64,000 nt of DNA, taken from the NCBI GenBank assembly GCA_049472395.1, contig JBLIRR010000010.1:101222-165221 (forward strand), read 5' to 3'. Both the position numbers and the translations under genes were made by a program. Under the pieces are notes generated by a model. That model was given only the letters and a program-made list of their open reading frames with translations, was not told where the DNA came from and did no database searches. This document shows, piece by piece, positions 17,129 through 26,929 of the stretch; positions within the stretch are counted from its first letter, which is position 1; every line of letters starts with the position of its first letter. Source of the DNA: JBLIRR01 sp049472395. Its GTDB lineage: Bacteria; SZUA-182; DTGQ01; JBLIRR01.

Positions 17129-18076
17129 TCAATTTCTCACAAAATCATAGAGCGGCTTTAATCGCCCAGGGTCCTTTAATCGGGCCATAGCCTTATGTTG
17201 AATTTGCCTAATTCTTTCGCGTGAGAGCTTAAAATAATCTCCTACTTCTTCTAGCGTTTTTTCTTCTAATGAACCGGAAAGACCAAATCTCATTTCAATC
17301 ACACTCTTTTCTCTTTCTGTGAGTGTATGCAATACCTTTTGAATTTGATCCCGAAGATTGTCATTTATAATTTTATCCAATGCTGACACACATTGCTTAT
17401 CTTCTATATAGTCAACAATACTATAATTGCCAAATTCAGCCATAGGCTGTTCCATCGAAATAGGATTTTTTATTACATTTAATAGTTCCTGAATCTTTTT
17501 TACAGACACGCCCATGCTTTTTGCAAGCTCTTGCAGGTTAGGCTCCCTTTTATTCTCTTGCAGCAATCTCTGATGGTGTTTAATTAATAGCTTAATTGCA
17601 TCCATAGTATGCACTGGAATTCTAATGGTGCGTGCCTTATCAGCTAATGCCCTTGTAATTCCCTGCCGAATCCACCATATAGCATACGTACTGAATTTGC
17701 ACTCACGTTTCACATCAAATTTCTCAACAGCTTTCATCAATCCGAGATTACCTTCCTGTACCAAATCTAGAAATGGAAGGCCGCAATTAATATATCTTTT
17801 TGCAATATTAACCACGAGTCGTAAATTAGCTTTTGTCAATTTAATTTTAGCCTCATTATCACCCTCAGATATCCTTCTCGCATACTCCATCTCTTTCTCC
17901 CGTGATAAAAGGGGCACTTTGGCTATTTCTCGTAAATATATCTTAATATCATAATCTGTCTCACTTGCCTTATCTCCATTTTCAGAGCCTGTTTCTCCCT
18001 CTTCATGATCAAAATCTATATCTTCATAATATATCTCTTCAGAATTATTTTCTACTTTTACACTATCATAAAACAT
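17129..18076 (-). CDS. RNA polymerase sigma-70 family factor (RpoD/RpoS-like, short)
   Basis: 315 residues. After an acidic N-terminal 45 residues come region 1.2 (DIKIYLREIAKVPLLSREKE), region 2 with FLDLVQEGNLGLMKAVEKFD and FSTYAIWWIRQGITRALAD, region 3, and region 4 with the ERIRQIQHKAMARLK helix-turn-helix. Region 1.1 and the non-conserved insert of full-length RpoD are absent, as in group 2 factors of the RpoS type. The sequence is typical enough to recognise standard -35/-10 promoters. It may be a stationary-phase or stress factor; whether another rpoD exists elsewhere cannot be seen. It lies between htrA and a DUF1844 gene, with groESL further upstream. Confidence 0.88.
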   Translation of the reverse strand: MFYDSVKVENNSEEIYYEDIDFDHEEGETGSENGDKASETDYDIKIYLREIAKVPLLSREKEMEYARRISEGDNEAKIKLTKANLRLVVNIAKRYINCGLPFLDLVQEGNLGLMKAVEKFDVKRECKFSTYAIWWIRQGITRALADKARTIRIPVHTMDAIKLLIKHHQRLLQENKREPNLQELAKSMGVSVKKIQELLNVIKNPISMEQPMAEFGNYSIVDYIEDKQCVSALDKIINDNLRDQIQKVLHTLTEREKSVIEMRFGLSGSLEEKTLEEVGDYFKLSRERIRQIQHKAMARLKDPGRLKPLYDFVRN

Positions 18077-18135
18077 CTCTCACACCTATCTATCCTTCTC
18101 CACCCCCCGCGTATACTACCTTTGAATTTCTTATT

Positions 18136-18549
18136 TTACTTTTTAGAACAGAGTGAAACATAGTGCATTCTTAAGGCATAAAGAATCTCTTGGATTATTT
18201 TGGTTTCTTCATCTGTTCTGTTACCTTTTGTTTTCTCCTCTAACATGGCAATCAAATCTATATAATGCTTTGCCATAGGCAGATTTACCTCTGCTTTCTT
18301 TCCTGCTTCCTCTGGTGGTTCCATATGCATATATGCATTAGCGTTAATTGAGAAAATTAAGGATAATAAGGTAGGCTCCTGCAAGGGAGTTGTTTTATTA
18401 TCCTTTTGATGTTGTTCTTCTTTTTGTGAAGAACTTTGTTTATTTTCTTGATTTAATTCTTTTTTATCTTCTTCTTGTCTTATTTCTTTTTCTTTTGATT
18501 TAAATCTGCGATCACAAATATTAAATCCTTTATTTTGTTGTTCCCCCAT
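18136..18549 (-). CDS. DUF1844 domain protein
   Basis: 137 residues. The first 60 are Lys/Glu/Gln-rich and of low complexity. The rest matches DUF1844: TLLSLIFSINANAYMHM, then NLPMAKHYIDLIAMLEEKTKGN, then EILYALRMHYVSL. Family members are small cytoplasmic proteins of unknown function, often in Deltaproteobacteria and their relatives. An AAGGAGAAAG site precedes the ATG. It is codirectional with the sigma-factor gene, 59 bp upstream of it, so a shared transcript is possible. Confidence 0.85.
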   Translation of the reverse strand: MGEQQNKGFNICDRRFKSKEKEIRQEEDKKELNQENKQSSSQKEEQHQKDNKTTPLQEPTLLSLIFSINANAYMHMEPPEEAGKKAEVNLPMAKHYIDLIAMLEEKTKGNRTDEETKIIQEILYALRMHYVSLCSKK

Positions 18550-18898
18550 ATATCTACTTTCTCCTTTTAATATTTCTCTCTCCTCACTATTTCTTTCTTA
18601 ATTAATGTGTATATCACTAATTTCATTACTTAGTTTTGCAAAATGTATTCCTATAATGCTTTCAAATTTTAAACATTTAATGAGTGTTTCTTTCTCCTGT
18701 CTTGTTGTTATTTTAACAAATTGAAAATCAATGTGTAATGAATAAATTTACATAAGAAAATTTAGTAAAGAAAGTAAGGAATTTAATGCTCACTACTATT
18801 TTTTTTAAGAAATGTGTGTCATAAAATTTATGTGATATACGTTATTCTCTCTTTTGGGCACTTAAATTCACTTCAAAATTCTGTTTCACCTAAATAAA

Positions 18899-18930
18899 CA
18901 GGCCCTTGCCATAAAATGACAAGGGCCTTC
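18899..18930 (-). terminator. Terminator after groEL
   Basis: On the minus strand, 30 bp past the groEL stop, AAGGCCCTTG pairs with CAAGGGCCT around a 10-12 nt loop, followed by a T-rich tract. The stem is GC-rich and the position is right for a Rho-independent terminator of groESL. Confidence 0.8.
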
Positions 18931-18959
18931 TTGAGCATAATGTTTGAAATGGTGTGGGA

Positions 18960-20603
18960 TTAATACATTCCACCCATTCCTCCACCCATTCCACCCATTC
19001 CTCCACCAGGAGCAGGATGGGCTTTTTCTTCCTCTTTTATCTCAGTAACAAGACATTCTGTGGTGAGCATTAAAGCTGCAATACTTGCTGCATTCTGAAG
19101 TGCCGATCGGGTAACCTTTGTTGGATCTACAATACCAGCGTTTACTAAATCTTCATAGCGATCATTTTCCGCATTATATCCAAAATTACCTGTCTTCTCT
19201 TTTACTTTTTGGACTACAATAGATCCCTCAACTCCTGCATTTTCGGCAATCCGTCGGATAGGCTCTTCTATTGCCCTTCTAATAATATTTTTTCCAACCT
19301 CTTCGTCACCTTCAAGTTTTAATTTATCAAGTTCCGGTAATGTCCTAAGAAGAGCAACCCCTCCTCCCGGGACAATTCCCTCTTCCACAGCAGCTCGTGT
19401 TGCATTCATAGCATCTTCAACCCGTGCCTTTTTCTCTTTCATTTCAGTTTCAGTTGCAGCACCAACATTAATTACAGCAACACCCCCCACCAGTTTCGCA
19501 AGTCTTTCTTGAAGTTTTTCCCGATCATAATCTGAAGTTGTGGTTTCAATTTGGGACTTGATTTGTTTCACCCGGCCCTCAATATCTTCTGGTTTGCCAT
19601 TGCCTTCGACAATTGTGGTATTATCCTTATCTATAGTTATTCTCTTTGCCTTTCCAAGATCTGCAAGGGTTATATTTTCGAGCTTGATCCCCATATCTTC
19701 ACTAATAACCCTACCGCCTGTTAAAACTGCAATATCTTCAAGCATTGCCTTTCTGCGATCACCGAATCCAGGTGCCTTCACTGCAGCACAATTCAGTGTC
19801 CCTCTCAGTTTATTTACTACTAAGGTCGCCAGGGCTTCTCCCTCAATATCTTCAGCAATGATAAGAAGTGGTTTGCTCATTTTCGCAATTTGCTCGAGTA
19901 TTGGGAGCAGATCCTTCATACTGCTGATCTTTTTCTCGTTCAGAAGGATATAAGGCTCTGTAAGAATAGTTTCCATCCTCTCTTGATCGGTTATAAAATA
20001 AGGGGATACATATCCACGATCAAATTGCATTCCCTCAACAAACTCAAGGGATGTTTCCATGCTTTTTGCCTCTTCAACCGTTATTACGCCATCTTTGCCA
20101 ACTTTATCCATTGCTTCGGCAATAATATCACCTATTGTTTGATCATTATTTGCTGAAATGACCCCTACCTGGGATATCTCTTTTTTGTCTTTCACAGTAG
20201 TTGAAATCTTTTTTAATTCAGCGACAACTTTTTCAACAGCCTTTTCAATTCCTCTCTTTAATGCCATTGGATTAGCGCCGGCTGTGACATTTTTTATCCC
20301 CTCTCTATAAATACTTTGTGCGAGAACAGTCGCAGTGGTAGTACCGTCACCGGCTGTATCGCTCGTCTTAGAGGCGACCTCCTTTACCATCTGAGCACCC
20401 ATATTTTCATAAGGGTCCTCAAGCTCGATCTCTTTAGCAACAGTTACCCCATCTTTCGTAACCGTAGGTGAACCGAATTTCTTATCCAAAATAACATTTC
20501 GTCCCTTCGGGCCTAATGTGACTACAACTGCCTTGGCCAGTTTATCTATACCCTTGGCAATAGATCGTCTTGCATCTTCACTAAAATTAAGCTGTTTTGC
20601 CAT
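18960..20603 (-). CDS. groL: Chaperonin GroEL (60 kDa)
   Basis: 547 residues, the usual length. It begins MAKQLNFSEDARRSIAKGID and contains the ATP-site signatures VTLGPKGRNV, GDGTTTATVLAQ and EEGIVPGGGVALLR. It ends with the Gly/Met-rich tail GGMGGMGGGMGGMY. It forms the double-ring chaperonin that folds cytosolic proteins with GroES and ATP. It lies 51 bp after groES in a two-gene operon controlled by CIRCE. Confidence 0.98.
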   Translation of the reverse strand: MAKQLNFSEDARRSIAKGIDKLAKAVVVTLGPKGRNVILDKKFGSPTVTKDGVTVAKEIELEDPYENMGAQMVKEVASKTSDTAGDGTTTATVLAQSIYREGIKNVTAGANPMALKRGIEKAVEKVVAELKKISTTVKDKKEISQVGVISANNDQTIGDIIAEAMDKVGKDGVITVEEAKSMETSLEFVEGMQFDRGYVSPYFITDQERMETILTEPYILLNEKKISSMKDLLPILEQIAKMSKPLLIIAEDIEGEALATLVVNKLRGTLNCAAVKAPGFGDRRKAMLEDIAVLTGGRVISEDMGIKLENITLADLGKAKRITIDKDNTTIVEGNGKPEDIEGRVKQIKSQIETTTSDYDREKLQERLAKLVGGVAVINVGAATETEMKEKKARVEDAMNATRAAVEEGIVPGGGVALLRTLPELDKLKLEGDEEVGKNIIRRAIEEPIRRIAENAGVEGSIVVQKVKEKTGNFGYNAENDRYEDLVNAGIVDPTKVTRSALQNAASIAALMLTTECLVTEIKEEEKAHPAPGGGMGGMGGGMGGMY

Positions 20604-20654
20604 TTATCTTTCTCCCTTAGTTAAAATTACCCGTTTTTCTCTTTTTTGTATTTT

Positions 20655-20942
20655 TTACTCTAAAATTCCCAGAACGTCGTCTTCTCGCATAATTAAATAT
20701 TCCTGATCATCCAGCTTTATTTCTGTACCTGCATATTTTCCAAAAAGAATCCTATCTCCTACCTTAACATCCATTGGAGCCTTTGTGCCATCATCCTTTA
20801 CTTTTCCTCCACCGACAGCCATAACCTTTCCTTCCATAGGTTTTTCCTTTGCAGTATCCGGGATGATTATTCCACCTTTTTTTTGCTCACCTATCTCAAC
20901 CCTTTGTACCAATAATCTGTCCTGTAATGGTTTAATATTCAT
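20655..20942 (-). CDS. groS: Co-chaperonin GroES (10 kDa)
   Basis: 95 residues starting MNIKPLQDRLLVQRVE. It has the mobile-loop region KKGGIIIPDTAKEKP and the roof region GDRILFGKYAGTEI. It caps the GroEL ring as a heptamer. It is the first gene of the groES-groEL operon; a CIRCE operator and a sigma-70 promoter lie upstream on the same strand. Confidence 0.98.
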   Translation of the reverse strand: MNIKPLQDRLLVQRVEIGEQKKGGIIIPDTAKEKPMEGKVMAVGGGKVKDDGTKAPMDVKVGDRILFGKYAGTEIKLDDQEYLIMREDDVLGILE

Positions 20943-21052
20943 TGCTGCTCCTTTCTTACATTATTCCTTTAAATTATATTGACCTTCTTTTTTTATGATG
21001 CTGCTCTAAATAACTCCTTTTCTTCTATCTTCACCCCCTTATTCCTATTTTG

Positions 21053-21079
21053 TTAGCACTCTCGCCTAATGAGTGCTAA
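21053..21079 (-). promoter_or_regulatory. CIRCE operator (HrcA-binding site)
   Basis: TTAGCACTC at 21053-21061 and GAGTGCTAA at 21071-21079 are a perfect 9-bp inverted repeat with a 9-base spacer, the exact CIRCE consensus. It lies between the groES promoter and start, so HrcA repression released by heat shock is expected. hrcA itself is not in the window. Confidence 0.97.
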
Positions 21080-21089
21080 TTTTTTATTT

Positions 21090-21118
21090 ACTATAGTGAC
21101 AGCAAGAAGGAAAAGCAA
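21090..21118 (-). promoter_or_regulatory. groESL sigma-70 promoter
   Basis: On the minus strand, TTGCTT (21113-21118) and TATAGT (21090-21095) are separated by 17 bases. The transcription start would fall at the CIRCE element, as usual for CIRCE-controlled operons. Confidence 0.75.
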
Positions 21119-21226
21119 ACTTAATTAAAGGCAATTATATGGAAAAAAACATGGAAAATAGCTTAATATCTCCAATTTTCTTTGATTTTATCTATATTAT
21201 TCTATTTTTTTATAATGTACTATAAT

Positions 21227-21389
21227 AGCAATTCTAATTTTGGGTACATAACATGTGGCAAGTGGGGTCAAGTCTTGAAATATGAGAACGGAGATACAAT
21301 ATATTCAAGGATTATCCTTCGAGTCGTTGTCAATATTTCAAGACCTGACCCTGCGGTCGAGGAACCTAACAGTCAAAATTAGAATTGCT
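21227..21389. repeat. Composite nested-palindrome element, copy 2
   Basis: Outer arms AGCAATTCTAATTTTG (21227-21242) and CAAAATTAGAATTGCT (21374-21389) are perfectly inverted. Inner arms GGGGTCAAGTCTTGAAATAT (about 21264-21283) and ATATTTCAAGACCTGACCC (21333-21351) are also inverted, with one mismatch. It shares both arm types with copy 1 at 15353-15500, and a piece of its core recurs at 1588-1619. It does not code for anything convincing; a 66-codon frame across it follows from the palindrome. Confidence 0.85.
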
Positions 21390-21444
21390 GGTACAATAAG
21401 GTTTCAGTGTATCTTTTAATAAATATTTTATATTAATACTTTTG

Positions 21445-21473
21445 TTGACAATTCTGAATGTGAAGTATAAAAT
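21445..21473 (+). promoter_or_regulatory. Sigma-70 promoter for the gene at 21528
   Basis: TTGACA at 21445-21450 and TAAAAT at 21468-21473 have a 17-base spacer. An 8-bp hairpin (TTTATGCT at 21473-21480 with AGCATAAA at 21487-21494) would lie at the very 5' end of the transcript. Confidence 0.7.
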
Positions 21474-21527
21474 TTATGCTGTTTAGAGCATAAATAATTA
21501 GGAAAGGCTTAATTCAAAATATTTAAG

Positions 21528-22199
21528 ATGAACTTTTTTAAAAAAATTCCTTTACTCATCACCTTGACAGTAATCCTTGTGAGTTTTTATCCATGCTCTT
21601 CAATGAGAGCACAACAATCTTCGCCACGATTTACAGGCACGCTCCAGTGGAACCAATACATCGAAATATCAGAAACTAAAAAGGAAATGACAGCCTCTAA
21701 TTTTGAACTCAGTCTGGGTTTTTCCTCTCCTCAAACTCTTGAGCTTTATTTTTCTCTTGGCCTTGAAGAACTGGACTTTACAGATGAAAGTGGAGTAAAT
21801 AAAAATCTTGAGCCTGCTCTTTCTTGGAAAATAGGAGGAATTCTTTATATTTTAAAAAATCTTCAGGTGGGAATTCCGCTTGATTTTTCCATTTCTTTAG
21901 ATTATCTCATGGCGGTTCATGATGAGGAAGAACTTTCTAACCGAAAATATACTCATAAAAGAATTTTATGCACAGGAGATTTTTATTGGTATTATTCTCA
22001 AGTGAGCCCATACATAAAATTTGGGCTCGCTCGATCGGAATTAGATACTCCTTCTGATGAGCGTGATGTTGCAGAAAAACTGTCTTTAATTTTCACAGGA
22101 GGAATAAAATTCCCAATGATCCAAAATCTATTGGGAAAAATTGAGGCAAATATGTATAAGGATCTTGGTTTCTGTCTTGGCTTAGAGCACCATTTTTAA
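21528..22199 (+). CDS. Small outer-membrane beta-barrel-like protein of unknown function
   Basis: 223 residues. An N-terminal signal peptide (MNFFKKIPLLITLTVILVSF...) is followed by a mature part with alternating hydrophobic and polar residues typical of beta-strands, such as LELYFSLGLEELDF and GIPLDFSISLDYLM. It ends in Phe (GLEHHF), as many outer-membrane proteins do. No named family is recognised. It lies 70 bp upstream of the formate dehydrogenase genes on the same strand, but nothing links the functions directly. Confidence 0.65.
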   Translation: MNFFKKIPLLITLTVILVSFYPCSSMRAQQSSPRFTGTLQWNQYIEISETKKEMTASNFELSLGFSSPQTLELYFSLGLEELDFTDESGVNKNLEPALSWKIGGILYILKNLQVGIPLDFSISLDYLMAVHDEEELSNRKYTHKRILCTGDFYWYYSQVSPYIKFGLARSELDTPSDERDVAEKLSLIFTGGIKFPMIQNLLGKIEANMYKDLGFCLGLEHHF

Positions 22200-22269
22200 A
22201 TAATAAAGCTAAGATGGAAGCTTAATTATAATTTATTAACCTTAATAAATAAAGGGGGGGGAGAACTTT

Positions 22270-25200
22270 ATGACAGAAATAAATCGTAGAAGTTTTTTAA
22301 AGCTATCTGGTGCGACAACGGCTGGTTTTGTATTAAAAGAACTTGGTTTCGATGTAGCATCACTCTACGCTGAAGTCACTCCTTTGCGCTCTGCATATTC
22401 AAAGGAAACATATACTATTTGTCCTTATTGTGCCGTAGGCTGCGGGATCATTGTCCATTCTAAAAATGGAAAGGTAATTTATACTGAAGGTGATCCTGAC
22501 CATCCCATTAACAGAGGTTCCTTGTGCAGCAAAGGAAGCGCAGTCTACCAACTATCGGACAATAACTCAGCGAGATCTAAAAAACCTTTATATCGGGAAC
22601 CAAAGAGCACCCAATGGAAAGAAGTTACATGGAAATGGGCAATAGAAAACATTGCCGACCGTGTCTACAACGTGAGAGAAAAAAATTTTATTTTTAAAAA
22701 TGCTTCAGGACAAACGGTGAACCGAATAGATGCTATTGCATCTGTTGGCAGTGCTGCGATGGATAATGAGGAATGTTATGCCTATCGAAAGTTCCTCACT
22801 GCTCTTGGATTAGTCTATATTGAACACCAGGCCCGTATTTGACACTCCGCGACGGTAGCGGCTCTGGCAGAGTCGTTTGGTAGAGGAGCAATGACCAATC
22901 ATTGGACTGATCTTCAAAACGCAGATACTATCCTGATTATGGGAAGCAATGCGGCAGAGAATCACCCCATTTCTTTTAAATGGGTAACGAAAGCAATGGA
23001 AAAAGGGGCCACGCTGATAAGCGTCGATCCCAGGTTTACCAGAACTTCAGCAAAAGCTCACATCTATGCTCCTATAAGGTCTGGGGCTGATATTGCCTTC
23101 CTTGGAGGAATGATCAAATATATCATAGATAATAAGCTATATTTTGAGAAATACGTAAAATTATACACCAATGCTTCTTTTATTCTAGATCCGGGCTTTA
23201 AGCTCCCTGGAGATAATGGCGGGGTCTTCTCCGGATATGATCCCAAAACCAGAAAGTATAATAAAGCCACGTGGACTTTTCAAAAAGATGCCCAGGGTAT
23301 TATCGAGAAAGATCCTACTCTCAAGCATCCTCTTTGCGTATTTCAACAATTAAAGAGACATTACGCAAGATATGATCTTGATATAGTATCTAAGATTACT
23401 GGTACGCCAAAGGAACTTTTAGAAAAAGTCTATAAAGATTATGCCTCAACCGGGAAAGCTGGAAAAGCAGGAACAATTATGTATGCTATGGGCTGGACTC
23501 AGCATACAGTAGGGACTCAAAATATCCGTACTATGGCTATTATCCAATTACTTCTCGGCAATATGGGAGTTGCAGGTGGGGGCGTCAATGCGCTGCGAGG
23601 GGAATCCAACGTCCAAGGGTCCACTGATCACTGCTTGCTCTTTCATATTCTTCCCGGATATTTGAAAACGCCCAAGGCTTCCGAGCCTACTCTTAAAGAG
23701 TATAACGATAAATATACGCCTAAAACAGCTGATTCTAAAAGTGCAAATTGGTGGGGCAACTACCCTAAATATTCTGTAAGTTTGCTTAAGGCCTTCTTTG
23801 GATCGAATGCCTCTTTATCAAATGACTTTGGCTATTCCTGGTTGCCAAAGCTTGACGATGGCGCGAACTATTCATGGCTCACTCTATTTGATAAAATGGA
23901 TAAAGGTGCAATCAAAGGCTTTTTTTCATGGGGTCAAAATCCTGCATGCAGTGGAGCTAATGCGGGCAAGGTCCGAAGGGCTATGGGAAAACTGGACTGG
24001 ATGGTAAATGTAAACATCTTTGAGAATGAAACCGGTTCCTTTTGGAAAGGCCCTGGAATGAATCCCTCTGATATTAAGACTGAAGTCTTTTTTCTTCCTT
24101 GTGCGGGCTTTTTTGAAAAAGAAGGAAGTATCACAAACAGCGGAAGATGGATGCAGTGGAGATATAAAGCTGTTGAACCTGCCGGTGACTCAAAACCTGA
24201 TGGCGAAATAATAAGTGAGCTTGTTCATCAGATAAAAGAATTGGTAAAGGCAAAGGGAAGTAAATTTCCTGATCCGATCCTCAATATGACATGGGACTAT
24301 GGTCCAAAAAAAGCCGATGGCTCCCTTCTTTATTTTGATGCTCATGAAGCGGCGAAGGAAATCAACGGGTACTTTTTGGAGGATACTGTTATCAAAGGTA
24401 AACTTTATAAAAAGGGAACTTTAGTGCCAAGTTTTGCCTTCTTGCAAAGTGACGGATCAACTTCTTCAGGAAATTGGCTTTATTGTAATAGCTATACCGA
24501 TGAGGGAAATATGGCTGCCCGCCGCAATAATAAGGATAAAAGCGGCATTGGCCTCTATTCTGAATGGTCGTGGTGCTGGCCGGTCAACAGAAGAATTATC
24601 TATAACCGGGCATCTGTGGATGAACAGGGGCGCCCGTGGGATAAAGAACATCCTGTTATTTATTGGAATGGAAGTGCGTGGATTGGGGATGTGCCTGATG
24701 GCGGTTGGCCACCACTTGAGAATAGTGAAAAAACTCGATATGCCTTTATTATGAAGCCAGAGGGTCATGCCCATATCTTTGGTCCGGGAGTAGCTGAAGG
24801 CCCGTTTCCTGAACATTATGAGCCTTTGGAATGTCCTGTTGAAAAAAATCTTATTCCAGGAAATAATTATAGAATAAGCCCGACGGTAAAAATGTTTAGT
24901 AAAGAAGGTGAAGGTATGGGAGAAGATGTATTCAAAAGTTGTGATCCACGATATCCTTATATCTGTTCAACTTATAGGGTTTCAGAACATTGGCAGACAG
25001 GGCTTATGACGCGTTGGCAGCCATGGTTAGCAGAGCTTCAACCCTCAATGTTCGTAGAGATGAGTAAAACATTAGCCGCAGAGAGAGGCATCAAGAACGG
25101 TGATATGTGCTGGGTTTCATCTGCTCGAGGAAAAGTGGAGGCAGTAGCTATAGTTACCGACCGCTTTAAACCATTTAAGATCGCAGGAAAGACCGTGCAT

Positions 25201-25371
25201 CAGGTGGGTATTCCTTGGCATTTTGGCTGGATTACCACTGAAAAATATGGGCCAGGGTTAACCATGGGCGACAGTGCTAATTTACTTACACCAACGGTAG
25301 GAGATTCCAATACTATGATCCCGGAATCAAAAGCCTTTATGGTTAATGTTGAGAAGAAGGAGGTGGTATAA
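22270..25371 (+). CDS. fdnG: Formate dehydrogenase, selenocysteine-containing catalytic subunit (Fdn type)
   Basis: Read through the in-frame TGA at 22840-22842 as selenocysteine, this is one protein of about 1,033 residues with Sec at residue 191. The Tat signal (RRSFLKLSGA) shows export in folded form. It is followed by a CPYCAVGCG...C iron-sulfur site, then ARI-Sec-HSATVAALAESFGRGAMTNHW, the canonical Sec context of FdnG/FdhA. Downstream are the molybdopterin-guanine dinucleotide domains (MGSNAAENHP, GGVNALRGESNVQG, and a C-terminal DMCWVSSARGKVEA cap). It oxidises formate to CO2 at a Mo or W site on the outer face of the inner membrane. The beta and gamma genes follow immediately. A GGGGGGGGAG ribosome-binding site precedes ATG 22270. 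Without Sec decoding it would look like two ORFs (22270-22842 and 22891-25371). Confidence 0.96.
22857..22877 (+). promoter_or_regulatory. Candidate bacterial SECIS hairpin
   Basis: Starting 14 bases after the TGA at 22840-22842, the transcript can form a stem of about nine pairs (AGCGGCTCT with AGAGTCGTT, including G-U pairs) around a GGC loop. Distance and size resemble the fdhF/fdnG SECIS that binds SelB. The loop is not identical to the E. coli one, so the exact fold is an inference. Confidence 0.5.
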
Positions 25372-26187
25372 ATGTCGCAAAAATTGAAAATGAAATATAA
25401 ACAAGAGGCTGCCTTTATGATTTATCCGGACCGCTGCACTGGCTGTAGGGCTTGCCAGGTGGCATGCAAAAACTGGAATCAACTACCGGCAGTGAAAACA
25501 GACAATAGTGGCAGTTTCGAAAATCCGCCTACATTGAATCCAACGACCTATACAAAAATAAAATTTAATGAATATACGACCTCATCGGATAGGAGCGATA
25601 CGATACAATATGGTATTTCATGGCTCTTTTTAAAACAGCAATGCCTGCATTGCACAGAAGCAACGTGTATGATTGTATGCCCTTCTCCCGGAGCTTTAAC
25701 ACGTACTCCAGAGGGAATCGTTGTTCATAATCCGGATAAATGCATTGGCTGCAAATATTGTGTATTTACCTGTCCCTTTGAAGTACCGCAATTTAATACC
25801 ATAACGCAAAAAATCAGTAAGTGCCACCTCTGTCATGATCGAGTAGCCAATGGATTAATTCCTGCTTGTGCTCATACATGTCCTACTGGTGCCATACAAT
25901 TCGGTGATCGTAGTAAACTTATTGCGGAAGCCAAATCCTCGGGGTTTACTCGAATCTATGGAGAAAATGAGCTCAAGGGGCTTCATGTAATGTATGCACT
26001 TTCCGAATCCCCTGAAAAATATGGGCTGCCAAAAGAACCAAGGGTTCCGAAGAGCGTATATTGGTGGAAAAACGTGTTTAAGCCAATGGTAAAATGGGGT
26101 ATTCCTTTAACTATTCTGGCCTGTCTGGTTCATTTTTGGTTTCATGGCCCCCACGTGATTGAAGAATCAAAAGGAGGTAAGCAATAA
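25372..26187 (+). CDS. fdnH: Formate dehydrogenase iron-sulfur (beta) subunit
   Basis: 271 residues with four ferredoxin-type cysteine clusters: CTGCRACQVAC, CLHCTEATCMIVC, CIGCKYCVFTC, and CHLC...CAHTC. A single C-terminal membrane helix (GIPLTILACLVHFWFHG) anchors it. It carries electrons from the Mo/W subunit through four [4Fe-4S] centres to the cytochrome b subunit. Its ATG directly follows the stop of the catalytic subunit, and its stop overlaps the gamma start, so the three genes are translationally coupled. Confidence 0.95.
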   Translation: MSQKLKMKYKQEAAFMIYPDRCTGCRACQVACKNWNQLPAVKTDNSGSFENPPTLNPTTYTKIKFNEYTTSSDRSDTIQYGISWLFLKQQCLHCTEATCMIVCPSPGALTRTPEGIVVHNPDKCIGCKYCVFTCPFEVPQFNTITQKISKCHLCHDRVANGLIPACAHTCPTGAIQFGDRSKLIAEAKSSGFTRIYGENELKGLHVMYALSESPEKYGLPKEPRVPKSVYWWKNVFKPMVKWGIPLTILACLVHFWFHGPHVIEESKGGKQ

Positions 26188-26852
26188 TGAGTAAAATAGA
26201 TATTGATAAACTCAATCCGGATACCTATATTACAAATGGCTCCACCGCTTTAGAGCGAATAACTCATTGGGCGCTTGCCGGTAGCTGTATAATCCTGTTT
26301 ATCACAGGTATTGGCTTTATGTTTCGCTCTTTGAATATTATACAGTATTTACTTCAATTTCCTCATGGAGCAAAAACCGTCCATCATATAGCGGGATTGA
26401 TTTTTGCAATCTCGATCGTATTGGCTTTTATTGTGTGGGCCAAAGATTGTTTTTTTGATGCGGAGGATATGAAGTGGTTTAGCGTTCTTGGCGGTTATCT
26501 TGTGAGGACTGATCAGCATTTTGATTTAGGAAAATTTAATCCTGGTCAAAAAATCTTCACATGGTACTGTATTTTCTTCGGGATCGCAGTATCGATAACC
26601 GGATATATTATGTGGACACCTTTTGATTTCTCAAGGCAGACTGTTCAACTAAGTTATCCTATTCATGCCTTATGTGCTTTCTTCTTTGGCATCGGGTGGT
26701 TGGGCCACTGGTACCTGGGGGCATGGGCAAATCCTGGAAGTGTAAGTGTTATTACAAGTGGCCGGGCCAAACTATCTTGGTGTGCTCATCATCGTCCTCG
26801 ATGGTTAAGAAAGATGGAAAAAGAAGGAAAATTAAACATAGCGAAAGAATAA
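26187..26852 (+). CDS. fdnI: Formate dehydrogenase cytochrome b (gamma) subunit
   Basis: 221 residues with four membrane helices and His residues placed as heme ligands (ERITHWALAGS, AKTVHHIAGL, YPIHALCAFFFGIGWLGHWYLGAW). This is the FdnI/cytochrome b556 family. It accepts electrons from the beta subunit and passes them to menaquinone, contributing to proton-motive force. The ATG overlaps the beta-subunit stop by one base. It ends the operon; a strong hairpin follows. Confidence 0.94.
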   Translation: MSKIDIDKLNPDTYITNGSTALERITHWALAGSCIILFITGIGFMFRSLNIIQYLLQFPHGAKTVHHIAGLIFAISIVLAFIVWAKDCFFDAEDMKWFSVLGGYLVRTDQHFDLGKFNPGQKIFTWYCIFFGIAVSITGYIMWTPFDFSRQTVQLSYPIHALCAFFFGIGWLGHWYLGAWANPGSVSVITSGRAKLSWCAHHRPRWLRKMEKEGKLNIAKE

Positions 26853-26872
26853 TCTTTTTACTAACATCACAC

Positions 26873-26908
26873 CCATAATAGCCTATTATGAAAAATAGGC
26901 TATTATGG
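26873..26908 (+). terminator. Hairpin after the formate dehydrogenase operon
   Basis: CCATAATAGCCTATT and AATAGGCTATTATGG form a perfect 15-bp stem with a 6-base loop, 20 bp after the fdnI stop. There is no long T-run, so it may end transcription weakly or protect the mRNA 3' end. Confidence 0.65.
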
Positions 26909-26929
26909 TATTGTGATATATAATGGAGA

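Noticed and set aside
21182..21382. 66-codon plus-strand frame across the composite repeat
   Set aside because: It is explained by the palindromic repeat, lacks a ribosome-binding site and has no protein-like composition.
22840..22890. Stop codon splitting the formate dehydrogenase gene, as in a pseudogene or frameshift
   Set aside because: The TGA is at the exact Sec position, the frame continues without shift in the conserved sequence HSATVAALAESFGRGAM, and tRNA-Sec is present in the window.
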